DNA of 16,699 bases. Source: Chitinophagaceae bacterium (GTDB taxonomy: Bacteria > Bacteroidota > Bacteroidia > Chitinophagales > Chitinophagaceae). The translations under genes were made by a program, and so were the position numbers. Shown here in pieces: positions 1 through 7,278 of the stretch. The notes beneath the pieces were generated by a model. The model had not been told where the DNA came from and did not search any database. It worked only from the letters and a program-made list of their open reading frames with translations. Where the stretch lies: positions 1 through 16,699 of the forward strand of contig CANKNL010000031.1 in the NCBI GenBank assembly GCA_947483345.1. The letters are read 5' to 3'. How positions within the stretch are numbered: position 1 is the first letter of the stretch; every line of letters starts with the position of its first letter.

Positions 1-1028
1 GCCCAGGTAAATCCACTGCCAAAAGCGGTTAAACAAATTAAATCCCCTTCTTTTATTTTCCCTTCTTCCCAGGCTTCGCAAAGTGCAATGGGGATAGAAG
101 CGGCCGTTGTGTTGCCGTACTTTTGAATATTGTTATATACCTGATCATCACTTAGTTTTAATTTGTGTTGCACAAACTGGGCTATGCGTAAATTGGCCTG
201 ATGCGGTATCAACAAATTAATATCCGACGTTGTTAATCCATTTGCCAATAAGGCTTCTTCAACAACTTCAGGCATTTTAATGATTGCTTTTTTAAATACA
301 GCAGGACCATCCATGTTTGGAAAATTTTGTGCGTCATCTATCATGGCATGGCTCATAAACATTTGCCCCATTTCGGCGTCATCAAATTTAGCAACGGGTT
401 CTTGCTGCCAATGATTGGCATGTGTACCGGGGTTATACATGGCTAATATTTCTGCACTATTACCATCACTGTGTAAATGGGTGCTTAAAATACCTTGCCC
501 GTCTTTTTGTGTAGGTTGTAAAACAACGGCTCCGGCGCCATCGCCAAAAATAACACTGATATTTCTGCCCCTGGTAGAAAAGTCCAATCCAAAAGAATGT
601 TTTTCGCTACCAACAACTAAAATATTTTTGTACATACCGGTTTTAATAAACTGATCGGCCACCGATAGGGCATATAAAAAACCGCTACATTGATTCCGTA
701 CATCCAAAGCACCAATTTCATTCATTTTTAAAGCCCGCTGTAACAGCACGCCACAGCCAGGGAAATAATAATCGGGGCTCAATGTGGCAAAAACAATAAA
801 GTCGATGTCCTGTGCAGTAATGCCTGCTCTTTCAATGGCCATCTTTGCAGCTTCCACACCCATGGTAGTGGTGGTTTCTCCGGTTCGGTCTGCATAATGC
901 CTTTCCTTAATACCGGTACGTTCCTGGATCCATTCATCGGATGTATCCATATATTTTTTCAGGTCTTCATTTGTAAAAACGTTTTTGGGAACATAGTAGC
1001 CTATTCCGGCAATTTTACTTCTTTGCAT
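1..1028 (-). CDS. fabH: 3-oxoacyl-ACP synthase III (FabH), partial at C-terminus
   Basis: Starts fatty acid synthesis by condensing an acyl-CoA primer with malonyl-ACP in the cytoplasm. Reading the minus strand from ATG at 1028 gives 342 codons with no stop, running off the left edge. The N-terminus reads MQRSKIAGIGYYVPKN, followed by DTSDEWIQERTGIKERH, the usual FabH opening. The catalytic triad is visible: Cys114 in NQCSGF (codon 687-689), His in IPHQAN, and Asn in KYGNTTAAS. The visible end, AFGSGFTWA, is normally within about 10-15 residues of the FabH C-terminus, so little is missing. It is slightly longer than E. coli FabH because of an insertion in the middle, around AMYNPGTHANHW. The common partner plsX is not upstream; the neighbour on that side is an unrelated lipoprotein gene. 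A paralogous KAS III with another acyl substrate cannot be excluded. Confidence 0.95.
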   Translation of the reverse strand, partial: MQRSKIAGIGYYVPKNVFTNEDLKKYMDTSDEWIQERTGIKERHYADRTGETTTTMGVEAAKMAIERAGITAQDIDFIVFATLSPDYYFPGCGVLLQRALKMNEIGALDVRNQCSGFLYALSVADQFIKTGMYKNILVVGSEKHSFGLDFSTRGRNISVIFGDGAGAVVLQPTQKDGQGILSTHLHSDGNSAEILAMYNPGTHANHWQQEPVAKFDDAEMGQMFMSHAMIDDAQNFPNMDGPAVFKKAIIKMPEVVEEALLANGLTTSDINLLIPHQANLRIAQFVQHKLKLSDDQVYNNIQKYGNTTAASIPIALCEAWEEGKIKEGDLICLTAFGSGFTW

Positions 1029-1049
1029 GCAATCGTTTATTTAGAACAG

Positions 1050-1079
1050 GCAATTTACATAATAACAGATGATTTGCAA
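1050..1079 (-). promoter_or_regulatory. possible fabH promoter, Bacteroidota type
   Basis: On the minus strand a TTG (1077-1079) is followed after exactly 19 nt by TAAATTGC (1050-1057), which resembles the Bacteroidota arrangement of a -33 TTG and a -7 TAnnTTTG. The -7 box misses the last two consensus bases, so this is a weak prediction. It lies about 20 nt upstream of the fabH ATG. Confidence 0.3.
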
Positions 1080-1132
1080 CCGTTTCAATTGCAACTATTA
1101 AATAAATAAATTAGGCTAATACAGGGCTAAAG

Positions 1133-1714
1133 TCAGTTAATTTTCACCATATCGCGTAAACAGAAATCATCATCAAATATAGGATGAACACGGGTTTTGT
1201 AATGAAAATCAACAGAATTACGCAAGGCCTCACTGTTAAAGATCATTTTACCCGTAAAATGTTCGGCCAGCGGAAACAAAGAGAGTTTATCATGTTTCAG
1301 TATTAATTCTGCTATATAAATTCTTGAATTGACTTTGATATTAAAAAACTGTTTACCACTAATGGTGCTCATAAAGGCAGAGCCTGCTAATGAGTCGGCC
1401 GTCATCATCTTAAACGCAAGGAGTTCGTCTATATGTCCGGAAAATGAGATAGTATATTCGGTATCTGTTTTTTTCGCAAGTCTTAAATACATGGCTATTT
1501 CACGGCTGCTGCCTGGTTTTTTAATAAAAGTTATCCAGGTTCCCAATAAGGCATCTTCTACATACATGTTGGGTACTTCATCTAAATTATAGGCCGAACT
1601 GTACGGACAAGAGCACAGCGAAACGGATAAAAAAAATAAGATTGATATGTAGAAAAGCCTCTTCAAATTTATCGGTTTAAAATAATCTCGACATTTTACA
1701 AATTCGGTAGCCAC
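1133..1714 (-). CDS. putative lipoprotein of unknown function
   Basis: I do not recognise the family. The 193-residue product has a charged N-terminus, a hydrophobic stretch (about residues 20-34, LFYISILFFLSVSLC) and a lipobox-like SLCSC ending at Cys36, so it is probably exported and lipid-anchored. The rest (about 155 residues) is mixed hydrophilic/hydrophobic, with no repeats and no motif I can name; LLGTWI followed by alternating beta-like segments is reminiscent of small lipocalin-like lipoproteins, but this is only an impression. The start used is GTG at 1714, with GGGAG directly abutting it. A TTG at codon 17 would give a more standard signal peptide beginning MKRLFYIS. The gene stands between fabH and a CPBP gene on the same strand, with a 246-nt upstream spacer that can fold onto its start site. 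Confidence 0.6.
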   Translation of the reverse strand: MATEFVKCRDYFKPINLKRLFYISILFFLSVSLCSCPYSSAYNLDEVPNMYVEDALLGTWITFIKKPGSSREIAMYLRLAKKTDTEYTISFSGHIDELLAFKMMTADSLAGSAFMSTISGKQFFNIKVNSRIYIAELILKHDKLSLFPLAEHFTGKMIFNSEALRNSVDFHYKTRVHPIFDDDFCLRDMVKIN

Positions 1715-1806
1715 TCCCTTTCTATAATTTTTAGGCCAACCTGTAGATTCCTTTATTGAATTTTTACCCGGCCTGTAAAAACACAGTGGCTACTGCTGAG
1801 CCGGGT
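1707..1806 (-). repeat. inverted repeats spanning the start of the 1133-1714 gene
   Basis: Two nested inverted repeats lie upstream of the lipoprotein gene. A 7-bp pair, ACCCGGC (1766-1772) and GCCGGGT (1800-1806), can close a stem. Inside it, the 9-mer AGTGGCTAC (1785-1793 on the plus strand) is perfectly complementary to GTAGCCACT (1707-1715), which covers the GTG start codon of the gene. In the minus-strand mRNA the upstream copy could pair with the start codon, or the region could fold on itself as a small hairpin within the outer stem. No known riboswitch class is recognised. The rest of the 1715-1960 spacer is AT-rich with nothing further identified. Confidence 0.35.
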
Positions 1807-1960
1807 TTTAATTTTTGCACACCTGCTCATTAAAAATACAATTATCTTTTAAAAAACCAGTTTACGGTTGTCCCCATTACAACAGGGGTAAACATTGTTT
1901 TGCAATAAGGGTATTGAAAAGGGATATGCTAAAATTACAAAAATGCGGCTTATACCAAAA

Positions 1961-2911
1961 TTAAATTATTGCCGTCAGCGACTGTTTTTTAAACAGTAAA
2001 CCAAGCCAGCTGCCTGTTTCCATTAACCAGGCAATACCCAAATGAATGATTAAACCACCCCAAACACTTTGTGTGTTAAAACTGATTATACCTAAAAGTA
2101 TGCCACCCCAAAAGCTGCTGATAGCTTCTCCCAGGGGCTTGCCAAAATGAATGGTACAATAAAAACAGGCTACCGGTATAATACATTGAGGGCCACATAT
2201 TCTTGATAAAGACAAAATTAAAAATCCCCTGAAAAAAAATTCGATACTAACAAAATCAAATCCATAGCAAAGCTCATAAATAAAATAATATAACCTTTTT
2301 GAAGGCAGATTTAATTGTTCCAAAAACTTCGCTTTTGGATACATGGCTAAAAAATCATTTTGTGTACTGGCCAGTGCAATAAACGGAATCATGATCAGCA
2401 ACATGGTTAAATAGGGCTTTATATGCGTCAATGCTTTAGTGCCGTAAAAGGGTTGGTTGCTTTTATCTTTTATCAGCCAAATAATCAATACAGGGGTTAG
2501 CACTACAAAAACCCGCACTATCCAGTTTATACTCTTTAACCAAAAAATCTGTTCATCTCCATGCCATAAACTTTTAATAAAGGGTTGGTGAAAATCAAAA
2601 TTTACCCTGAAAGAAAAAAAGGCGGGTGCCAGTAACAGGATGATCCAGAACCAGGGATTTTTAAAGTAACTGCAATCTTTAAAAAAGAATAATTGTAAAA
2701 AAAATGCTGTAGCGAAGGGGATACCATATAATAAATAGTAACCCCAAAAATGCCGCTCGTCTATTTGATCTCCGGCAACATACCTGGCCTCTAATGCATG
2801 CCAGTAGTTTAAATAAATACAGGACCCTATTAAAAGCAGTATCAATAAGAAATAATATAGACTAAACGCGTCTTGATAAAACGCCCTGATATATTTTATG
2901 ATCTGCGACAA
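1961..2911 (-). CDS. CPBP-like integral membrane protein with degenerate protease motifs
   Basis: A 316-residue protein with about eight hydrophobic segments (roughly residues 17-35, 57-78, 88-101, 129-147, 166-182, 218-237, 244-258, 265-297), in the inner membrane. The C-terminal part resembles the CPBP (Rce1/Abi) intramembrane protease family: IEFFFRGF (223-230) at the EExxxR position, a Y/FxxxH motif ending at His255, and His290 in HLGIAW. The first Glu of EExxxR is Ile and the Asn four residues after the last His is Ala, so canonical catalysis is doubtful. The start is TTG at 2911: an in-frame TGA lies 24 nt upstream of it and no ATG occurs before residue 190, so a non-ATG start is required. 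It is monocistronic by appearance, with a terminator of the preceding gene upstream. Confidence 0.75.
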   Translation of the reverse strand: MSQIIKYIRAFYQDAFSLYYFLLILLLIGSCIYLNYWHALEARYVAGDQIDERHFWGYYLLYGIPFATAFFLQLFFFKDCSYFKNPWFWIILLLAPAFFSFRVNFDFHQPFIKSLWHGDEQIFWLKSINWIVRVFVVLTPVLIIWLIKDKSNQPFYGTKALTHIKPYLTMLLIMIPFIALASTQNDFLAMYPKAKFLEQLNLPSKRLYYFIYELCYGFDFVSIEFFFRGFLILSLSRICGPQCIIPVACFYCTIHFGKPLGEAISSFWGGILLGIISFNTQSVWGGLIIHLGIAWLMETGSWLGLLFKKQSLTAII

Positions 2912-2926
2912 ATAAATGTATTTGTA

Positions 2927-2934
2927 TAAAGATA
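2927..2934 (-). promoter_or_regulatory. possible -7 box of the 1961-2911 gene
   Basis: On the minus strand TATCTTTA matches TAnnTTTG except for the final base and lies 15 nt upstream of the TTG start, downstream of the terminator hairpin at 2959-2980. No convincing -33 box is present. This placement would give a very short leader. Confidence 0.35.
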
Positions 2935-2950
2935 GTCAACGGCTTTGCAA

Positions 2951-2980
2951 TAAATAAAAACCCCTGTTTAAACAGGGGTT
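2951..2980 (-). terminator. rho-independent terminator after the 2998-3819 gene
   Basis: A perfect 22-bp palindrome (2959-2980) with arms AACCCCTGTTT and AAACAGGGGTT begins 17 nt after the stop codon of the secreted-protein gene. On the minus strand it is followed by TTTTTATTTATT, as expected for an intrinsic terminator. The plus-strand side lacks a T-run, so the orientation is minus. Confidence 0.85.
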
Positions 2981-2997
2981 AAATAAAAAGGACAAAT

Positions 2998-3819
2998 TTA
3001 TTTATAACCGATCCAAACACGGGTTTCCATATTAAATAACCAGTAAATACCATTTGCGAAGGCAAAATTAAAGGTATGTTCGGCAGGGGCATCTGCAGGT
3101 AACTTTAGTTCTTTTGTTAAGTACCCTGTTTTAAAATTATACAACTCTATTTGTTTACTATCAACATTTAAAAAACCAAGTTCGGCAGCTTTTATGCCTG
3201 TATAAATTAAGGAGGTATTATTATAATCATCTGGTGTTTCTGTTGTTAATACATCCGCCTTATCAGTTTGTTTTGTTCTTCCCCACTTAATGTCAACCAA
3301 CGAATCGGATTCAATGCCTTTTTCGGAATACAGTGATACGGTACTGCCGTTTAAAAACATGATCTCTTTTCTGATGGGATGATAGGCTGCTACACTTTGT
3401 TCATTTGGCTGATGTGCACCCTCTACATAAACCACACTCGAATCGGGTATTCCTTCATAGTTAAGGATGTATTTAAACCAGCCATTATCGGCATAGGTAT
3501 TACCATTAATTTCTTTTTTTGCCGGATTATACCATAGGCCCCTAGAATCATGCTTTGCTGTTAACTCTTCATTTGACATTAATTTGTTTGTAACGTCAAA
3601 AACAGCCAGTGGATAATCCTGATTACCGGCAAAGACCGCATAATATTTTTTTTGCAGGGGATGCCATACAACAGAGGCCCCTCTTGTACCGGGCATATCA
3701 TCATCGATTGTTCTAGGCATTTGGAGTTCTATTACTTTTTTAAGTGTTTGCTTTTGTTGTGCCTGAAGCGGAGAGCTAGCAGCAAATAAAACAGCTGTAA
3801 ATAAAAATATCTTTTTCAT
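2998..3819 (-). CDS. secreted protein of unknown function
   Basis: The 273-residue product begins with a clear Sec signal peptide (MKKIFLFTAVLFAASS, probable cleavage after QAQ near residue 21), so it is periplasmic or secreted. The mature part has no motif I can assign. It contains several spaced beta-type segments with aromatic residues (SVVWHPLQKKYYAVFAG, GLWYNPAKKEI, SVAAYHPIRKEIMFLNG, LNVDSKQIELYNF, FNFAFANGIYWLFN). These look like imperfect blades, each pairing a 'datum' with a 'display' strand, so a beta-propeller fold is plausible but unproven. The ATG start is supported by the signal peptide. The gene has its own candidate promoter and a strong terminator, so it is probably monocistronic. 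It lies downstream of obg on the same strand with a 63-nt gap. Confidence 0.75.
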   Translation of the reverse strand: MKKIFLFTAVLFAASSPLQAQQKQTLKKVIELQMPRTIDDDMPGTRGASVVWHPLQKKYYAVFAGNQDYPLAVFDVTNKLMSNEELTAKHDSRGLWYNPAKKEINGNTYADNGWFKYILNYEGIPDSSVVYVEGAHQPNEQSVAAYHPIRKEIMFLNGSTVSLYSEKGIESDSLVDIKWGRTKQTDKADVLTTETPDDYNNTSLIYTGIKAAELGFLNVDSKQIELYNFKTGYLTKELKLPADAPAEHTFNFAFANGIYWLFNMETRVWIGYK

Positions 3820-3834
3820 TTTATGTAGTTTAAT

Positions 3835-3842
3835 AAAAGGTA
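3835..3842 (-). promoter_or_regulatory. possible -7 box of the secreted-protein gene
   Basis: TACCTTTT on the minus strand agrees with TAnnTTTG in all but the last base, 15 nt upstream of the ATG at 3819. The -33 region is not convincing. Confidence 0.35.
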
Positions 3843-3882
3843 AAATTAGGACAACAATTTTGTAAAACCCGGTATGGCAATT

Positions 3883-4887
3883 TTATACGATTGGTGAGGT
3901 GTTGAGGGTATTCCAAAGCAGGTCTTTTAATTCGGGTAGCCCCTGCCCGGTAACAGATGAAATAAAAATATGCGGAATATTTTTTGGTAATTCTTTTTGA
4001 ATCGCCATTTTTAATTCATCATCCAGCATATCTGCTTTACTGATGGCGATCACAAAGTCTTTTTGTAGCATGTCGGGATTGTATTGTTCCAGTTCATGTC
4101 GTAAAATCTCAAACTCCTGCTGATGGTCTTTACTATCGGCAGGGATTAAAAAAAGTAAAATAGAATTGCGTTCAATATGTCTTAAAAACCGGTGACCTAG
4201 TCCCTTTCCTTCGGCGGCACCTTCAATAATACCGGGTAAATCGGCAATGCAAAAACTTTTGGCATCCCTGTATTCTACCATACCCAATTGAGGAACCAAT
4301 GTGGTAAAAGCATAGTCTGCAATTTTAGGTTTGGCAGCAGTAATACTGCTCAATAAAGTTGATTTTCCTGCATTGGGAAATCCCACTAAACCAACATCTG
4401 CCAAAACCTTTAGTTCTAATACTTTTATACCTTCTGTACCCGGTTCGCCGGGTTGGGCGTATTCGGGCGATTGGTTGGTTGAGGTTTTAAAATTACTGTT
4501 GCCTAAACCACCACGGCCACCTTTTACCAGAATCACTTCCTGTCCGTCTTCTAAAATTTCAGCTTCTTTTTCACCGGTTTCTTCATTACGGGCAATGGTA
4601 CCCAGGGGTACTTCAATAATGATGTCTTTTCCGGTTTTACCACTCGAATTATTTTTACTGCCATTTTCTCCATCTTCGGCTAAAACATTTTTATAATAGC
4701 GAAGATGCAGCAATGTCCATAATTGTGTATTGCCTTTTAAAATAATATGGGCGCCACGGCCACCATCGCCACCATCGGGGCCTCCCATAGCCGTTAATTT
4801 ATTGCGCATAAAATGCTTGCTACCTGCACCACCATGCCCGCTTCGGCAAAATATCTTGATCTGATCTACAAAGTTTGATTTTTCCAT
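3883..4887 (-). CDS. obg: Obg/CgtA family GTPase
   Basis: A ribosome-associated GTPase involved in 50S assembly and stress control in the cytoplasm. The order is typical: a glycine-rich Obg domain (residues 1 to about 160, with GHGGAGSKHFMRNK and GGPDGGDGGRG), then the G domain. The G domain shows P-loop GFPNAGKST (169-177), switch II DLPGIIEGAAEGKGLG (216-231), G4 SKAD (283-286, Ser in place of the usual Asn of NKxD) and a G5-like SSVTGQG (310-316). At 334 residues the protein ends right after the G domain, so the C-terminal OCT domain of some homologues is absent. The ATG start is fixed by the conserved N-terminus. The gene is divergent from the lipoprotein gene at 5010. No terminator separates it from the gene at 2998-3819. 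CACCTTTGC just upstream of the ATG is a weak -7-like sequence. Confidence 0.97.
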   Translation of the reverse strand: MEKSNFVDQIKIFCRSGHGGAGSKHFMRNKLTAMGGPDGGDGGRGAHIILKGNTQLWTLLHLRYYKNVLAEDGENGSKNNSSGKTGKDIIIEVPLGTIARNEETGEKEAEILEDGQEVILVKGGRGGLGNSNFKTSTNQSPEYAQPGEPGTEGIKVLELKVLADVGLVGFPNAGKSTLLSSITAAKPKIADYAFTTLVPQLGMVEYRDAKSFCIADLPGIIEGAAEGKGLGHRFLRHIERNSILLFLIPADSKDHQQEFEILRHELEQYNPDMLQKDFVIAISKADMLDDELKMAIQKELPKNIPHIFISSVTGQGLPELKDLLWNTLNTSPIV

Positions 4888-4976
4888 TATTGCCGCAAAG
4901 GTGAGTAAAATTTAAGGATTAATAAGCGTTAACCGGATTTTATACAAATTGAGCCCTAATAAACAGTAAACGATAT

Positions 4977-4984
4977 TACATTTG
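4977..4984 (+). promoter_or_regulatory. -7 box of the DUF6970-like lipoprotein gene
   Basis: TACATTTG is a full match to the Bacteroidota -7 consensus TAnnTTTG, 25 nt before the ATG at 5010. A TTG at 4949-4951 is too far (25-nt spacer) to be a good -33 box. AAGGAG at 5001-5006 is an unusually clear Shine-Dalgarno sequence for this window, though only 3 nt from the ATG. Confidence 0.45.
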
Positions 4985-5009
4985 TGAAATCAAAAATAAA
5001 AAGGAGTAT

Positions 5010-5438
5010 ATGATAAAATTGATATCTATGTCTGCGTTAATAATATGGGGTTGTGGCGCTGTAAAATCTAACCAGTCTCAAAAAGAAAATGATTCTACAG
5101 TCATTAACAGACCGATTAAAAATGACATGCAGGATACTTTAATCAGCCAGGTACCCGGCCAATTCAAATTACCAACCTGTATAAAAAATAAAATTGATTC
5201 TTTTAAATTGAAAGACGTTGCAGAAAAACCACAACGTGTAGTTGAGTATATGTATAAGGGTAAAAAAGTTTATTATTTGGTAATGCCTTGTTGTGATTTT
5301 TTTAATGAAGTATATGATGATAAATGCCATTATCTGGGCGCTCCAAATGGCGGTTTTACCGGTACCGGGGATGGTAAGTTGCCAGATTTTTTTACTGAAG
5401 CAAAAAACGAGAGATTAGTTTGGGGAACGCCTAAATAA
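5010..5438 (+). CDS. small lipoprotein, DUF6970-like
   Basis: The only clear plus-strand gene. The 142-residue product has a short N-terminal hydrophobic segment ending in IIWGCG, consistent with lipid attachment at Cys15, then a low-complexity polar linker (about residues 18-50). The C-terminal domain (about 55-135) carries a pattern I associate with the Bacteroidota family DUF6970: PTCIKNKID, then VYYLVMPCCDFFNEVYD, then GAPNGGFTGTGDGKLPDFF. The paired cysteines and the G-rich stretch are conserved in that family; no function is known to me. The start is supported by AAGGAG just upstream, though a Met at codon 7 is an alternative. Its TAA directly abuts the stop codon of the convergent paaY gene, so it ends exactly where the paa operon ends. 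Confidence 0.7.
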   Translation: MIKLISMSALIIWGCGAVKSNQSQKENDSTVINRPIKNDMQDTLISQVPGQFKLPTCIKNKIDSFKLKDVAEKPQRVVEYMYKGKKVYYLVMPCCDFFNEVYDDKCHYLGAPNGGFTGTGDGKLPDFFTEAKNERLVWGTPK

Positions 5439-6029
5439 TTATTTGTGTTCGGTCCAGGGTTTGTAATTGGCAGATGGAGATGCCGGGTTTTCGGAAACAG
5501 ATCTGAGCGGTTCGCATGCTTTCCAGCTTTCAAACATAGTTTTTGGTAATTGCTGATATAAGGCTGTGCCAGCTGTTTTCCAGGTGATCATCTCATCAGT
5601 AACCTCTTTTATTTTTTTTGCCGGGTTACCAACAATTAAACTTCGGCTTTCAAAAATGGCATCTGCTTTAATAAAGCTTAAAGCGCCAACGATACAGTCA
5701 TCGCCAAGTAGTACATTATCCATGATCACCGCATTCATGCCAACCATACAATTTTTACCAATGGTTGCGCCGTGTATGATAGCGCCATGGCCAATATGGG
5801 CACCTTCTTTTAAAACTACGGTTACACCCGGAAACATATGTATGGTACAGTTCTCCTGTACATTGCACCCATCTTCAATGACGATCTGTCCCCAATCACC
5901 ACGAATGGCCGCACCCGGGCCAATGTAACAGTCTTTACCAATAATCACCTGGCCTGTAACAGCCGCCAGCGGATGTATAAATGCAGATTCGTGTATCACC
6001 GGTTTGAATCCATTGAACTGGTAAATCAT
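5439..6029 (-). CDS. paaY: PaaY, left-handed beta-helix thioesterase of phenylacetate catabolism
   Basis: A hexapeptide-repeat (gamma-carbonic-anhydrase-like) protein. PaaY homologues form trimers and hydrolyse ring-hydroxylated CoA thioesters that clog the paa pathway. The 196 residues match the family from end to end: the start MIYQFNGFKPVIHESAFIHP, repeats such as VIIGKDCYIGPGA, RGDWGQIVIEDGCNVQENC, GHGAIIHGATIGKNCMVGM, and the C-terminal LIVGNPAKKIKE, WKTAGTALYQQL and EPLR motifs. Likely metal ligands are His64, His81 and His86. The ATG overlaps the paaI stop by 4 nt (ATGA, 6026-6029), so the two are translationally coupled. It is the last gene of the paa operon, and no terminator hairpin is visible after it. 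A generic gamma-CA-like protein is the alternative, but context and the C-terminal extension favour PaaY. Confidence 0.92.
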   Translation of the reverse strand: MIYQFNGFKPVIHESAFIHPLAAVTGQVIIGKDCYIGPGAAIRGDWGQIVIEDGCNVQENCTIHMFPGVTVVLKEGAHIGHGAIIHGATIGKNCMVGMNAVIMDNVLLGDDCIVGALSFIKADAIFESRSLIVGNPAKKIKEVTDEMITWKTAGTALYQQLPKTMFESWKACEPLRSVSENPASPSANYKPWTEHK

Positions 6030-6436
6030 ATCAATGTTTTATTGGTTCGGAAACAAGTGCCTTTAAAAATGGCCACCATATGGTCTCTTTGATTGGTAAT
6101 GGTGATTTGATAAAGCCCTGTTGATTTTCCATTATGCAGTTCTATTGCTTCGGCTGTTAAGATATCACCAACATGAACGGGTTTGGTAAAATTGATTGAG
6201 GTATCCAGCGCAACAGATAAATTATTACGGTTGTTACAGGCAAAGGCAAAGGCACTGTCGGATAAAGAAAATGCGATACCGCCATGAACGATACCAAAGC
6301 CATTGATCATCTCTTTGCGTACGGTCATTTTAATTTTACTATAACCTTCTGTAATATCCAATACTTCTATACCCAGCCACTGGCTGAATAAATCGTGCGC
6401 CATCATGTGGGTTACAACTTCTTTTGCTGTTGTCAT
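6026..6436 (-). CDS. paaI: PaaI hydroxyphenylacetyl-CoA thioesterase
   Basis: A 136-residue single hotdog-fold thioesterase that releases CoA from dead-end aryl-CoA intermediates and so recycles CoA during phenylacetate degradation. The signature NGFGIVHGGIAFSLSDSAFA (residues 45-64) contains the HGG loop (51-53) and Asp60, matching the catalytic Asp of E. coli PaaI. ALDTSINFTKPVHVGD is the usual strand following it. Length agrees with PaaI (about 140). The start ATG at 6436 sits 24 nt after the paaG stop, and the end overlaps paaY by 4 nt. Operon position next to PaaG and PaaY makes the PaaI assignment firm. Confidence 0.94.
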   Translation of the reverse strand: MTTAKEVVTHMMAHDLFSQWLGIEVLDITEGYSKIKMTVRKEMINGFGIVHGGIAFSLSDSAFAFACNNRNNLSVALDTSINFTKPVHVGDILTAEAIELHNGKSTGLYQITITNQRDHMVAIFKGTCFRTNKTLI

Positions 6437-6460
6437 AATTAGTGTAATTAATATTGCCGG

Positions 6461-7237
6461 TTATTGTCCTTTAAATGCCGGTTTACGCTTTTCTAAGAAG
6501 GCGGCTATGCCTTCATGATAGTCTTCTGTTGCGGCTGCTTTTTGTTGAAATTGATCTTCCAGTTCCAATTGCGCTTCCCAGGAATTTAAAAAAGATTGAT
6601 TTATGGCATGCTTGGTATAAGCCAAACCCTTTGTAGGCAATTGAGAAAGCACCTCTGCTATTTTTTTACTTTCTACTTCAAAATGGTCATCTTCAAAAAC
6701 TTTATAGATCATACCCATTTTTTCAGCATCTGCAGCAACCACTTTATCACCTGTCATCATTAGGGCGCTGGCTTTTTGCCAGCCAATTAAACGGGGTAAA
6801 GTAAATGTGCCACCGCTGTCGGGTATTAATCCTATTTTACAAAAAGCCTGAATAAAAGAAGCAGATGTTGCAGCAACCACCACATCGCAACACAAAGCCA
6901 TGTTAGCACCGGCACCGGCAGCAACGCCGTTAACTGCTGCAATAACCGGCTTTGGCATGTTTCTGATTCGTTTTACAATGGGATTATAATGTTCAGCAAG
7001 AATTTGATTGATTTCCAGTTTATCCTCACCAACCAATTCACTGATATCCTGCCCTGCACAAAAAGCTTTACCGGCTCCGGTTATGTACACGGCACGTACT
7101 TCATGCAGCGATGCTGCTTCATCCAGCTTTGCCTGCATAAGCAGGGCCATCTCCCGGTTAAAAGAATTGAATTTTTCCGGACGGTTTAGGGTAATAAAAG
7201 CGATGTTGTCTTTTATTTCAAATAAGATAGAAGGCAT
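6461..7237 (-). CDS. paaG: PaaG, 1,2-epoxyphenylacetyl-CoA isomerase (crotonase family)
   Basis: Converts ring-1,2-epoxyphenylacetyl-CoA to the seven-membered oxepin-CoA. The 258 residues show the crotonase fold: NRPEKFNSFNREM, the oxyanion-hole segment AFCAGQDI (58-65), GVAAGAGANMALCCDVVVA (104-122), and KIGLIPDSGGTFTLPRLIG (134-152). LIPDSGGT with Asp140 is the PaaG signature, whereas the hydratase PaaF has Glu residues here, so this is the isomerase rather than a general enoyl-CoA hydratase. The gene follows paaD after 41 nt and precedes paaI by 24 nt. The ATG at 7237 fits the conserved N-terminus. Confidence 0.94.
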   Translation of the reverse strand: MPSILFEIKDNIAFITLNRPEKFNSFNREMALLMQAKLDEAASLHEVRAVYITGAGKAFCAGQDISELVGEDKLEINQILAEHYNPIVKRIRNMPKPVIAAVNGVAAGAGANMALCCDVVVAATSASFIQAFCKIGLIPDSGGTFTLPRLIGWQKASALMMTGDKVVAADAEKMGMIYKVFEDDHFEVESKKIAEVLSQLPTKGLAYTKHAINQSFLNSWEAQLELEDQFQQKAAATEDYHEGIAAFLEKRKPAFKGQ

Positions 7238-7278
7238 AAAAATTGATTTTCGACATACAATTTACAAAAGCCGTTGAA

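Noticed and set aside
1876..1894. CCCC/GGGG inverted repeat, similar in sequence to the arm of the terminator at 2959-2980
   Set aside because: The stem is only about four base pairs, with a long loop and no T-run; the similarity is short and likely by chance.
4331..4696. A 121-codon plus-strand open frame inside obg
   Set aside because: It is antisense to the conserved Obg and P-loop regions and is explained by codon bias of the real gene.
5566..5928. A 120-codon plus-strand open frame inside paaY
   Set aside because: It is the antisense shadow of a well-conserved hexapeptide-repeat protein and resembles no known protein.
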